Of a DNA stretch of 64,000 bases, positions 53,873-62,865 are shown piece after piece. Each line of letters starts with the position of its first letter. Positions within the stretch are counted from its first letter, which is position 1. A program made the translations under genes and the position numbers. The notes under the pieces are model-generated. The model did not search any database and was not told where the DNA came from. It worked only from the letters and a program-made list of their open reading frames with translations. The stretch is from UBA1161 sp002311745. Its GTDB lineage: Bacteria > Planctomycetota > Phycisphaerae > Tepidisphaerales > Tepidisphaeraceae. Location: NCBI GenBank assembly GCA_050018415.1, contig JBEKAB010000007.1, positions 62,001 through 126,000 of the forward strand, written 5' to 3'.

Positions 53873-56695
53873 CTATGAGAATTTCGCGGCCAGGTTTCGG
53901 GCGGTTTCCATCGCTTGGCCGACCTTGGCCGGGTCCTTCCCGCTGCCCTGGGCCATTTGCGGCCGACCACCCCCGCCGCCACCCGTGATGGCCGCAACCT
54001 GCTTCACCCAATCTCCGGCTTTGAGGCCCTTGGCGACAAAATCGTCGCTGACGGCCGCGACAAACGTCACTTTCTGGTCGTCCGCCGAGGCCAGCAGAAT
54101 CGCGTGGCTGGGGGCCTTCTTCTTCAGCGAATCGATCGCCGAACGCAACTGCTCGTCCGTCGCTCCGGGGATCTGTCCCACGATCAGATTACCCTGGGCC
54201 GCGGCAAGCAAGTCGGCGGCCGCCTTGATCGCATCGACGCCCGAAGCTCGCGCGGATTTGGATTTCTCAAACGCCTTCTGCTTCGCCTGCAACTGGGCCA
54301 TCGCCGCCTGGGCCCGCCGCTTGACCCGCAGGGGAATCTGCCCCCCTACCGCTTTCTGCAACGACGCGATCGCCTCCGGCAATTGTTCCTCGGTCGCTTG
54401 CTGGGCCGCAACAACCAATTGTTCCAACTGCCGGCCCGCGGATGCGACCGCATCGGCTGTTTCGCCCGTGACGGCAACGATGCGGCGAATGCCCTTGCTC
54501 ACCGATTCTTCGGAGGTGATGGCGAAGCCGCCGATTTCGTCCGAACTTTTCAGGTGCGTGCCGCCGCAGAATTCGATGGAGAACTGGCGCCATCCGGCCT
54601 TGGCTGGATCGGCCAGCAGATCTTTGACCGGCACGCCGATGGAAACCACGCGCACCATCGACGGGTATTTCTCTCCGAACACGGCCCGCAGGCCGTTGAT
54701 CTTCAGCGCCTGCTCCTGCGGCACCACCTCGGCGTACACCGGTAATTTCTCGGCGATTTCGCGATTGACCAGTTCCTCCACGCCGCCGACTTCGTCTTCG
54801 CTCATCGCCTTGGCGTGCGAGAAATCGAACCGCAATTTTTCCGGATCGACCAGGGACCCTTTCTGCTCCACGCCCGTACCCAGAACCTCGCGCAACGCCC
54901 AGTTGGCCAGATGGGTGCCGGTGTGATTCTGCATCGTCGGCTTGCGAAGGGGAGAAACCGACGCGGTCACGGTGTCACCCACCCGTAACGACCCCGAGCG
55001 GACGCGGCCGATGTGCAGGATGTAGCCGCCCACGGCACGAGCCGTTTCGACGTCGAAGATCGCACCGGCGCCGCTCAGCTCGCCGCGGTCGCCGACTTGC
55101 CCACCCATCTCGGCGTAGAAGTTGGTGCGGTCCAGGATGATGGCGATTTCCTGATCGGATGAAGTATCGGCGGATGGATCGAGGTTGCTGCCGTTCCAGA
55201 TCGCCATGATTTTCGCCCGGATTGGTTCGAGCGTGAACTTGGCTGAGTCGTCCGTGGGACGCACGCCGTTGCGCGGCAGATCGACTAGCGCCGCCGGGGG
55301 TAGATCGTACACCTCCGAATCCCCCGTCTTGCCCGCCGCCCGGGCACGCTCCCGCGCTTCCTCCATGAGGTTCTCATAACCGGCAATATCCACAGCCAAA
55401 CCGCGCTCCGCGGCCATGATCTGCGTCAGGTCGATCGGGAATCCGTAGGTGTCATGGAGTTTGAAAGCGTCGGCGGCGGCAATGGACCCCGCGGCCGCAG
55501 CCTGGTCGAAAAGCTGTATCCCACGGTCGAGCGTCCGGCCAAAGCTTTTTTCTTCATCCAGAATCAGGGCCGCGATGTGCGTGTGATGACGCTTCAGTTC
55601 CGGGAAAGCCCCGCCCATCGATTCGACCACCACGGGCACCAGGCGATGCAGGAAAGGCTCGGCCAGACCAAGCTGCTGACGGCCAAAGCGCACGGCGCGG
55701 CGCAGGATTCGCCGCAGGACGTACCCGCGGCCTTCGTTGCTGGGCACGGCGCCATCCGTCAGGGCGAAGGTAAGACATCGCGCATGATCGGCCACGACAC
55801 GGAAGGCGATGTCGTGACGCAACTGCTCGTTTGCCGATTCGGCCTGCGGATCGGCGATGTTGGTCTTGGTGAATTGGCCTGTGTATTTCAAATTTGAAAT
55901 TTCAGATATCCGATCAAACAGCGGCGTCCACAGGTCCGTGCCGTAATTGTCCGGCTTGTCTTGCAGCACCTGGCAGATGCGCTCAAAGCCCATGCCGGTG
56001 TCCACGTGCCTGGCTGGGAGGGGCGTGAGCTTACCGGCGGCGTCGCGGTTGAACTGGATGAAGACCAGATTCCAGATCTCCATGACGGCGGGGTCTTCGG
56101 TGTTGACCAGCTTGCCGCCGGTCTTGTCCGGCGTGCGGTCGAAGTGGATTTCGCTGCACGGACCGCAGGGGCCGGTGTCGCCCATCTCCCAGAAATTGTC
56201 CTTGCCGAAATAATGAATGTGATCGTCGGCGACGCCGGCGACTTCCTTCCACAATTTGGCCGCTTCCTCGTCGCGCGGGATGCCGGCTTTCTCATCCCCT
56301 TCGTAGCAGGTGACGTGAAGACGGGCCGGATCGAGTTTCCAGATTTTGGTCAAAAGCTCCCAAGCCATTTCGATGGCGCCGCGCTTGAAATAGTCGCCGA
56401 AGGACCAGTTGCCGAGCATCTCGAAGAAGGTGTGATGACGGCGGCTGCGGCCGACGTCGTCCAGGTCGTTGTGCTTGCCGCCGGCGCGGATGCATTTTTG
56501 CGTGTTGGCGGCGCGCGTGTATAGGCGCTTTTCCTGGCCCAGGAAGATCGGCTTGAATTGGTTCATTCCCGCATTGGTGAAGAGCAGGGTCGGATCATCC
56601 TGCGGCACCACCGGCGACGACGGCACCAACGTATGGCCGTGCTTCTGCACGAAAAAGTCGAGGAACTGCTGGCGAATCTGGGCGGAAGTCATCAT
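53873..56695 (-). CDS. alaS: Alanyl-tRNA synthetase
   Basis: 940 aa from the ATG at 56695 (56692 is also possible); a longer frame to 56821 is not supported. Class II core (FTNAGMNQFKPIFLGQEK, RSRRHHTFFEMLGNWSFGDY), editing domain zinc motif NHTGTHLANWALR with CGGTHLKSSDEIGGF, and C-terminal C-Ala domain with GGGGGGRPQMAQGSG. It charges and proofreads Ala-tRNA. A short stretch at 55884-55910 (residues SEISNLKY) carries the TTTCAAA/TTTGAAA heptamer-type sequence seen in array D1, within the region after the core. Confidence 0.95.
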   Translation of the reverse strand: MMTSAQIRQQFLDFFVQKHGHTLVPSSPVVPQDDPTLLFTNAGMNQFKPIFLGQEKRLYTRAANTQKCIRAGGKHNDLDDVGRSRRHHTFFEMLGNWSFGDYFKRGAIEMAWELLTKIWKLDPARLHVTCYEGDEKAGIPRDEEAAKLWKEVAGVADDHIHYFGKDNFWEMGDTGPCGPCSEIHFDRTPDKTGGKLVNTEDPAVMEIWNLVFIQFNRDAAGKLTPLPARHVDTGMGFERICQVLQDKPDNYGTDLWTPLFDRISEISNLKYTGQFTKTNIADPQAESANEQLRHDIAFRVVADHARCLTFALTDGAVPSNEGRGYVLRRILRRAVRFGRQQLGLAEPFLHRLVPVVVESMGGAFPELKRHHTHIAALILDEEKSFGRTLDRGIQLFDQAAAAGSIAAADAFKLHDTYGFPIDLTQIMAAERGLAVDIAGYENLMEEARERARAAGKTGDSEVYDLPPAALVDLPRNGVRPTDDSAKFTLEPIRAKIMAIWNGSNLDPSADTSSDQEIAIILDRTNFYAEMGGQVGDRGELSGAGAIFDVETARAVGGYILHIGRVRSGSLRVGDTVTASVSPLRKPTMQNHTGTHLANWALREVLGTGVEQKGSLVDPEKLRFDFSHAKAMSEDEVGGVEELVNREIAEKLPVYAEVVPQEQALKINGLRAVFGEKYPSMVRVVSIGVPVKDLLADPAKAGWRQFSIEFCGGTHLKSSDEIGGFAITSEESVSKGIRRIVAVTGETADAVASAGRQLEQLVVAAQQATEEQLPEAIASLQKAVGGQIPLRVKRRAQAAMAQLQAKQKAFEKSKSARASGVDAIKAAADLLAAAQGNLIVGQIPGATDEQLRSAIDSLKKKAPSHAILLASADDQKVTFVAAVSDDFVAKGLKAGDWVKQVAAITGGGGGGRPQMAQGSGKDPAKVGQAMETARNLAAKFS

Positions 56696-56802
56696 GCGGC
56701 AGACGGTAAGGGCGCGATTATTGCCGATCAAAACCGGCCGTTCAAGTTTGACCGCCGTTGAATTGCCGGCGCCGCGGCGGACCGGTAGCATGGATGGGCT
56801 GT

Positions 56803-58128
56803 ATGTCCGCGAACGCATCATCGCCCAAGGGGCTGGGTCTGTCCGCCAAAGCGAGGCGGACGGGCCAGCCGCCCATCAGCTACCTGATGGCGGTCGTGGT
56901 GGCCAATCCCAAGCTGATCAACCTGGCGGCGGGATTCGTCGATCCGTTGACGCTGCCGGTGGAGCCGGTGCGGCAGATCACCCAGAACCTGCTGGCGGAC
57001 ACCGGGCGGGGTCGGGCGGCCTTGCAATATGACACGACGCAGGGCTTGGCCGGCCTGCGCCGCGCGGCGGTCGAGCACCTGGAAAAACTGGACGGCAAAT
57101 CCGCCGCGGAATTGGGCATCAGCGAGCGCGACCTGGTCATCACCACCGGCTCGCAGCAGGCGCTGTACCTGATCGGCGATGTCCTGATCGATCCCGGCGA
57201 CATCGTGATCACGGCCAATCCATGCTATTTCGTCTTCACCGGCACGCTGGCGTCGCTGGGGGCCAAGGTCCTAACCGTCCCCATGGACGAGCAGGGAATG
57301 GACGTCGAGGCGGTGGACCGGTTGCTGGCGCGATTGGCGGAGCAGGGTCTGCTGGAAAAAGTGAAGCTGATCTACACGACCAGTTACTACCAGAACCCGA
57401 CGGGGCTTACGCTGTCGTTGCCGCGGCGCAGTCGGCTTTTGGAGATCGCCAAGACGTTCAGCGGCAAGCGGCGAATCATCGTGTTGGAGGATGCGGCCTA
57501 TCGGGAGCTGCGTTACGACGGGCCGGCGCTGCCGTCGATCAAGTCGTTCGATCCGCAGAACCAGTACACGGTTTTGACCCAGACGTTCAGCAAGCCGTTT
57601 GCCCCGGGATTGAAGACCGGCTACACGGCGATGCCGGCGGATTTGCTCGAAGCGGTAATGCACCAAAAGGGCAATCACGATTTCGGCTCATCCAACTTGG
57701 CCCAGCACATCGCCCTGGAGGCCATGCTCAGCGGGGCGTACGAGCGGCAGGCGCGCTTGCTGTGCGACAGTTATCGCCGCAAGCGCGACGCGATGCTGGA
57801 GGCGCTGCAGCGCCACATGCCCTCCTCGGCGGGGATTGGCTGGACGCGTCCGGCCGGCGGGCTGTACGTCTGGGTGACATGGCCCGAGGCGATCGACACG
57901 TCGCGCGGCGGGAGACTGTTCGAATCGTGCATCGATCGCGGCGTGATCTACGTGCCGGGGGATTACTGTTTTCAGCCGGACGAAAAGGGACGGGTGCCGA
58001 AGAATCACATGCGCTTGAGTTTCGGCCAGGTGTCGGCCGAGCAGATCGAGCCGGGCGTGCAACGGCTGGCCCAGGCCGCGGCATCTTGTCTGGCAACCAG
58101 CAACCAGCAACCAGCAACTAGTCTTTAA
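56803..58128 (+). CDS. PLP-dependent aminotransferase (class I/II, LysN/AAT-like)
   Basis: 441 aa from ATG 56803; ATG 56794 is also possible. ITTGSQQALYLIGDVLIDPG, YTTSYYQNPTGLTLSLPRR, the Lys in LTQTFSKPFAPGLKTGY and the Arg in NHMRLSFGQV are the fold-I signature of 2-aminoadipate/aromatic aminotransferases related to MocR-type domains. It is divergent from alaS. The last dozen residues (SCLATSNQQPATSL) are translated from a TTGCTAG-type array (B4), so the natural C-terminus was probably shorter. Its stop overlaps the lptF start by one base (TAATG). Confidence 0.85.
   Translation: MSANASSPKGLGLSAKARRTGQPPISYLMAVVVANPKLINLAAGFVDPLTLPVEPVRQITQNLLADTGRGRAALQYDTTQGLAGLRRAAVEHLEKLDGKSAAELGISERDLVITTGSQQALYLIGDVLIDPGDIVITANPCYFVFTGTLASLGAKVLTVPMDEQGMDVEAVDRLLARLAEQGLLEKVKLIYTTSYYQNPTGLTLSLPRRSRLLEIAKTFSGKRRIIVLEDAAYRELRYDGPALPSIKSFDPQNQYTVLTQTFSKPFAPGLKTGYTAMPADLLEAVMHQKGNHDFGSSNLAQHIALEAMLSGAYERQARLLCDSYRRKRDAMLEALQRHMPSSAGIGWTRPAGGLYVWVTWPEAIDTSRGGRLFESCIDRGVIYVPGDYCFQPDEKGRVPKNHMRLSFGQVSAEQIEPGVQRLAQAAASCLATSNQQPATSL
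58092..58121. repeat. Half-array of TTGCTAG-type heptamers at a coding end (B4)
   Basis: CCAGCAA units repeated three times then CTAG (complement of the family B unit), in one orientation only, translated as part of the aminotransferase tail. It ends 7 bp before the lptF start. No partner arm is visible. Confidence 0.75.
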
Positions 58129-59864
58129 TGAGCAAAACCCTTTTTTGGTACATCTTCTGGCAGTTGCTGAAGGTTTTTGCCCTGGCGACGTGCAGCCTGG
58201 CGGGGATCATGTGTTTTGGGGGTCTGCTGCGCCCGCTGACGGAGCACGGTCTGGATTTGCGGCAGGTGAACCGGATGCTGCTGTACATGGTGCCGGCGAT
58301 GAGCACGTACTCGTTGCCGGTGGCGGCGCTGTTTGCCGCGACGATCGTCTACGGCCGGCTTTCCGCGGACAACGAGCTGACCGCCCTGCGGGCCGGCGGC
58401 GTGAGCTACTTGTCCCTGCGGCGGTTTTCCATCGCCCTGCCGGCGCTGGTCCTGGGATTGACCGTCGCGGTGACCAGCCTGCTGATGCTCTGTTTCATCG
58501 TGCCGATTTATTCGCGCAAGGTGCAGGAGGTGATTTATTCCAACATCGCCAAGGTGATCGCCAGCGACATTCAGCGCGAACACGAGGTGAACTTCCGCGC
58601 CTTCAGCGGCGACCTGCACGTCTACGCGGACCAGGCGAGGCTGTCGCCGCCGGACCCGGCCAATCCTTCCCTGCAGCAGGTGGGGCTGATCGGTCCGGCG
58701 ATCGTGACCTACGAGAATCCCGAGCCCAACAACATACCCGACCTGCGCGTGCCGCACATGTTCTGGATGGCGCGCAGCGCCCTGGTGACGATCCAGCGAA
58801 ATGAGGACGATTCCTCCGGGACGGCGGCGACGCTGTATGCGCGGCTGACGGACGGGATCAAGTTCCCGCGCGAGTTTTACGGCAACGTGCAGGCGGGCGT
58901 GGCGGATACGACCTTCGGCCCGATGGAAATCCCGCCCCTGATCCACGAAAACGTCAAGTTTCTCAACGTGCATCGCCTGACCGAGCTGGCGGCCAACCCC
59001 GGCCAGGGCGAGCGCGTCCAGGTGGTTCTGCGCAGCCTGATCCGCCGCGAGCAGGAGACCACCTGTCTGCAGTTGATCGCGGCAAAGATCAACCGGGCCG
59101 ACAGCGATTCCTACCGCTTCCCCACCGAGGGCGAGGAGGGTTTTGAGCTCGGCGGCCGCGGCGCGACGGCGCAACTGCGCGGCCCGGACCTGGTGATCAC
59201 CGCCCCGCCGCACGCCAACGACCGGCGCTCGGTGTGGATGCGGCAAACGCACGGGTCGCAGGAGACGCTGTACGCCACGGCCAAGGAAATTCACGTCCGC
59301 GCCTATCCCGTCGGGACCAAATCGACCGTCTCCTCGCAGCGCATGGCGATGAGCATCGAGCTGTACGACACGCAACTGCGGACGCAGGAGGGTCCCAGCG
59401 AGCGATCCAGTTTCGTGCGGAGTTTTTCCGAGCCGATGCCGGCGGAGGTGCGCAGACTGTTCGGCAAGACGCTGGCGGATTTCAGTCACGATCCGATGAT
59501 CACACCCAACGACGCCATGGTGCTGCATCACGAGCAGGTGGTGGTGAACAACGCCGCCCGCAGCGAATTGCACGGCCGGGCCAGCTTCGCCCTGAGCTGC
59601 CTCATCCTGGTGATGGTGGGTTGCGCCCTGGGCGTGATGTTCAAGAGCGGCAATTTCCTCAACGCCTTTGCGGTCAGCTTCGTGCCGGCGCTGCTGTGCA
59701 TCACGCTGATTTTCGGCGGCCAGCAGGCGGCGACGCACGTGCCGTACGAAACGGGGATGAATTTTCACGACCCGCTGCACACCGCCCTGTGGTTTATCTG
59801 GTCGGGAGATTTGGCCGTGATGGCCACGGCCATTTACCTGACCATCCGGCTACAACGACGATGA
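58128..59864 (+). CDS. lptF: LptF-like LPS export permease
   Basis: 578 aa. Six membrane segments in the LptF/LptG (YjgP/YjgQ) pattern: KTLFWYIFWQLLKVFALATC, then PVAALFAATIVYGRLSADNE and LTALRAGGVSYLSLRRFSIA. A periplasmic beta-jellyroll of about 290 residues follows, longer than the E. coli one, then AALSCLILVMVGCALGVMFKSGN-like helices at the end. It forms the inner-membrane bridge for LPS extraction with LptG and the LptB ATPase. It overlaps the next gene by 4 bp. Confidence 0.88.
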   Translation: MSKTLFWYIFWQLLKVFALATCSLAGIMCFGGLLRPLTEHGLDLRQVNRMLLYMVPAMSTYSLPVAALFAATIVYGRLSADNELTALRAGGVSYLSLRRFSIALPALVLGLTVAVTSLLMLCFIVPIYSRKVQEVIYSNIAKVIASDIQREHEVNFRAFSGDLHVYADQARLSPPDPANPSLQQVGLIGPAIVTYENPEPNNIPDLRVPHMFWMARSALVTIQRNEDDSSGTAATLYARLTDGIKFPREFYGNVQAGVADTTFGPMEIPPLIHENVKFLNVHRLTELAANPGQGERVQVVLRSLIRREQETTCLQLIAAKINRADSDSYRFPTEGEEGFELGGRGATAQLRGPDLVITAPPHANDRRSVWMRQTHGSQETLYATAKEIHVRAYPVGTKSTVSSQRMAMSIELYDTQLRTQEGPSERSSFVRSFSEPMPAEVRRLFGKTLADFSHDPMITPNDAMVLHHEQVVVNNAARSELHGRASFALSCLILVMVGCALGVMFKSGNFLNAFAVSFVPALLCITLIFGGQQAATHVPYETGMNFHDPLHTALWFIWSGDLAVMATAIYLTIRLQRR

Positions 59865-61408
59865 GCCTCACCCAGCCCACCAGCGCCCACTCCCCCCTGG
59901 CGACGCCGGCCGCCGCGATGCGCCGCGGCCGCGAGTCGCGCCTGTGGCTGAGCCCGCGCGGCGTGGCGATTCTGGTGGTTATCACGCTGCTGCTGCGCTG
60001 GCTTTTCTCCGCCATCCGCCAGCTTGTGCCGGATGAGGCCTATTACTGGGTCTGGTCGCGGCATTTGGCCATGTCCTACCCGGATCATCCGCCGATGATC
60101 GCTTACCTGATCCGCCTGGGCACGGCGGCGGCCGGCCACCGCGAGCTGGGCGTGCGCTGGCCGATGGGTTTGCTGGCCGTGGGAATGGTGGCCATCCTGG
60201 CCGTCGTCTTTGGCCGACTGTGCCGCGATGGACGGGCGGCATCGTTCGTGGCGGTGAGCTTGCTGCTGAGCCCCATGATCGCCGTGCTGGGGAGCATCGC
60301 CACCCCGGACACGCCCGCGTGCTTTTTCCAGGCCGCGGCGTTGGCCTGCGCCCTGTTGATCTTCGCCCCTGGCGGCGCATCGCTGCGCCGCGGATGGCTG
60401 TGGCTGGGCTTTGGATTGCTGTGCGGCTTGGCTCTGGATTCCAAGTACACCAGTGTTCTGCTGGGCGTCGCGGTGCTGCTGGCGCTGCTGTGGTCGGCCG
60501 AAGGCCGGCGGCATCTGCGAACCCCTTGGCCTTGGCTGGGGGCGCTGGCGGCCGCGGCCGCCTTTTCGCCCGTGATCCTGTGGAACGCGCATCACCAGTG
60601 GGAATCGTTCCGGTTCCAGCTTCAACACGGCCTGAACAATGACGATGAATTTTCCCCGTGGGCATCGGCGATCAACCTGGGCGATTACGTGGGCAGCCAG
60701 TTCATGGTCGCCACGCCCGTTCTGTTCTGCCTGGCGGTGGCGGTGCTGGCGGTGTACTGGCGGCGGCGCGGGCTACCGATGCACCAGCGCATTCTGCTGT
60801 TGACCGGCACATTGCCGCTGGTGTTTTTCGCCGCCGCGGCCATCCACAAAAAAAGCAACGGCAACTGGCCGATCTTCGCCTATCTGCCCACGACCCTGCT
60901 GATCGGCCACTACCTGGCGGAGAAACCCGAGGGCCAGCGGCAGTTTTGGGCGGAGGTGGCGGTCAAAGTGGCCCTGATCGGCCTGATCGTCATTCACCTG
61001 CCTGAAGCCCTGATGTGGATGACGCCGCGACTGGGCAACCCGCAATGGGATCGGCTCTTCGGCTGGAAAGAGTTGGCGCAGAAGGTGGAGTCGCTGCGCG
61101 GTGGATCGGCGGTTTTTGCCGGAGATTACGAATACGCCTCGGAGCTGTCGTTCTATATGCCGAACCATCCGCTGATCTGGCCGCTGCCGAACAACCGCCC
61201 GACGCTGTTTGACGATCTGCCTGGACAGGTGGGCTTGCAGGCATTCGACCGCGTGCTGATCGTGCGCCGGCGGCACGAGGAGGATGCGCCGGACGTGGTG
61301 CGCCGGTGGCTGGAGCCGGCGTTCACTCACGTGCAGACCATTGACTTCGATCAGACCAAGCTGGGCCGGGTCATCCGCAAAAATGCCATCACCCTCGCCA
61401 GCCAATAG
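59861..61408 (+). CDS. ArnT-like (GT39/GT83) lipid-linked glycosyltransferase
   Basis: 515 aa. PDEAYYWVWSRHLAMSYPDH is the GT-C first-loop motif with the catalytic acidic residue; ten or more membrane helices follow, with GLALDSKYTSVLLGVAVLLA inside. ArnT/PMT proteins move a sugar or aminosugar from undecaprenyl phosphate to lipid A or protein in the periplasm. Lying between lptF and lptG with a 4-bp and a 3-bp junction, it probably modifies LPS or another outer-membrane lipid before transport. Confidence 0.85.
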   Translation: MSLTQPTSAHSPLATPAAAMRRGRESRLWLSPRGVAILVVITLLLRWLFSAIRQLVPDEAYYWVWSRHLAMSYPDHPPMIAYLIRLGTAAAGHRELGVRWPMGLLAVGMVAILAVVFGRLCRDGRAASFVAVSLLLSPMIAVLGSIATPDTPACFFQAAALACALLIFAPGGASLRRGWLWLGFGLLCGLALDSKYTSVLLGVAVLLALLWSAEGRRHLRTPWPWLGALAAAAAFSPVILWNAHHQWESFRFQLQHGLNNDDEFSPWASAINLGDYVGSQFMVATPVLFCLAVAVLAVYWRRRGLPMHQRILLLTGTLPLVFFAAAAIHKKSNGNWPIFAYLPTTLLIGHYLAEKPEGQRQFWAEVAVKVALIGLIVIHLPEALMWMTPRLGNPQWDRLFGWKELAQKVESLRGGSAVFAGDYEYASELSFYMPNHPLIWPLPNNRPTLFDDLPGQVGLQAFDRVLIVRRRHEEDAPDVVRRWLEPAFTHVQTIDFDQTKLGRVIRKNAITLASQ

Positions 61409-61411
61409 AGC

Positions 61412-62551
61412 ATGAAGATCATCGACCGCTATCTTCTGAGCAGTTTCATCAAGAACTACTTGATCAGCCTGATGGCGCTGGTGGGGATGTACGTGGCGCT
61501 GGACATGGTCTTCAACTTTGGGAACCTGACGCAAGCGCGCGGGCACAGCGTGGCCAACCTGGGGCTGTGGCGCGTGATGTACGACATCGCGGATTACTAT
61601 GTTTACGAGGCGTTCTTCTTTTACGTGCAGCTTTCCGGCGTGATCGCGGTGGTGGCGGCGGCGTTCACGCTCATGCGGCTGAGCCGCTTCAACGAGACGA
61701 CGGCGCTTCTGGCGGCCGGGACGCCGCTGCTGCGCGTGGCCGCGTCGGTCATCGTCGCCGGAATCGCGCTGAACCTGGTGCTTCTGCCCATGGACCAGGA
61801 GTTGATCATCCCGCGGATGATTTCCAAGTTGGCGCGTGAGCGCGGCGACGTGCACGAAGCCGCCGACCGCACCTGGGCCGTGCGCATGTTGGAGGATGAA
61901 TACAACGGGCTGTTCAACGCGGCGATGTACTGGGCCCCCACCGCCTCTTCGGCGGCCAAGGTCCGCTACCTCGACGTGATCGAACGCGATGCGGATCTGC
62001 GCGTCAGCGCGCACCTTTACGCGTCGGCGGCGCAGTGGAACGATTCTCTCAAGCGATGGGATTTGACCGATGGCCTCCGCGTGCCGATCGCTTCGCCGGA
62101 TCAGCCCACGCCCGCCGTGGCCACCGCCGTCGCCGCCTACAGCAGCGACATCACGCCCCAGGAGATCGCCCTGAATGAGAACAACGATTTTATTCAGTTC
62201 CTGTCGGTGGCGCGGATCAATCAGCTTCTGGCTCGACCCAGAAGTTACGGGGCCCTGGATTTGCTGAAGGCGCGGCACCAGCGTTTCACGCAGCCGGTCG
62301 TCAACGTGATCCTGCTGCTTTTGGCGGTCTCGACGGTCTTGCAGCGGGAGCCGGGCCGGCTGAAAACCGCCGCCGTGAAGTGCATGGTGCTGTGCGGGCT
62401 GTGCATGGGCAGCGTGTTCCTGGCGCAGCAGCTTGCCGGCAGCCCGCCCGGCCACACCATGCTCAACTTCTGGCCCGCCCTGATGGCGTGGCTGCCGATC
62501 TTTATTTTCGGACCCCTGTCGGCGTACCTGCTGGATCGCGTTAAGTCGTAG
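61412..62551 (+). CDS. lptG: LptG-like LPS export permease
   Basis: 379 aa. IIDRYLLSSFIKNYLISLMA, then FSGVIAVVAAAFTLMRLSRF-like helix and NETTALLAAGTPLLRVAASV, the LptF/G coupling segment; a periplasmic domain, then three C-terminal helices ending LSAYLLDRVKS. It is the shorter partner of LptF. No LptB ATPase or LptA is in the window. The gene ends 172 bp before a hairpin terminator. Confidence 0.88.
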   Translation: MKIIDRYLLSSFIKNYLISLMALVGMYVALDMVFNFGNLTQARGHSVANLGLWRVMYDIADYYVYEAFFFYVQLSGVIAVVAAAFTLMRLSRFNETTALLAAGTPLLRVAASVIVAGIALNLVLLPMDQELIIPRMISKLARERGDVHEAADRTWAVRMLEDEYNGLFNAAMYWAPTASSAAKVRYLDVIERDADLRVSAHLYASAAQWNDSLKRWDLTDGLRVPIASPDQPTPAVATAVAAYSSDITPQEIALNENNDFIQFLSVARINQLLARPRSYGALDLLKARHQRFTQPVVNVILLLLAVSTVLQREPGRLKTAAVKCMVLCGLCMGSVFLAQQLAGSPPGHTMLNFWPALMAWLPIFIFGPLSAYLLDRVKS

Positions 62552-62723
62552 CAGCGGCGCTATTATTGGGCTTGGCCCCGCCGCGGGAAAAATCCGCGCG
62601 CGCATTTGCCCGCGGCGAATCTGAATCGTACATCCCATTCGTCAGGCAAACGCACCGTAGATCGCTCTGAGTGGAGCGGCAAGACGGAACCTGACGCGAC
62701 GCTCCCCTTCCCACTTTCTGGCG

Positions 62724-62759
62724 ACGCCGGCCGCGCCCACTCGCGGCCGGCGTTTTTTT
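62724..62759 (+). terminator. Rho-independent terminator of the lptF-lptG operon
   Basis: CGCCGGCCGC-GCCCACTC-GCGGCCGGCG followed by TTTTTTT. The strongest terminator in the window. The 300-bp region around it (62552-62822) holds nothing else that I recognise. Confidence 0.9.
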
Positions 62760-62822
62760 GTTCAAGCCCAGACATAGCCATGCCTGGGCTTTGCGCGGGG
62801 CCATACGCAAAAATCCTTCGCC

Positions 62823-62852
62823 TTGACACTTGTAACGAGAGGGGCGGATAAT
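62823..62852 (+). promoter_or_regulatory. Strong promoter just ahead of the YrdC-PTP fusion gene
   Basis: TTGACA (perfect), 18-bp spacer, GATAAT (5 of 6). A start site about 7 bp after the -10 falls at 62859-62861, giving a leader of only about five to seven bases before ATG 62866, so the mRNA should be nearly leaderless. Confidence 0.7.
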
Positions 62853-62865
62853 CGCTTTGAGCACG

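Noticed and set aside
60773..62638. A 621-codon open frame on the minus strand
   Set aside because: Antisense to the ArnT-like and lptG genes; His/Arg/Gln-rich with no recognisable fold.
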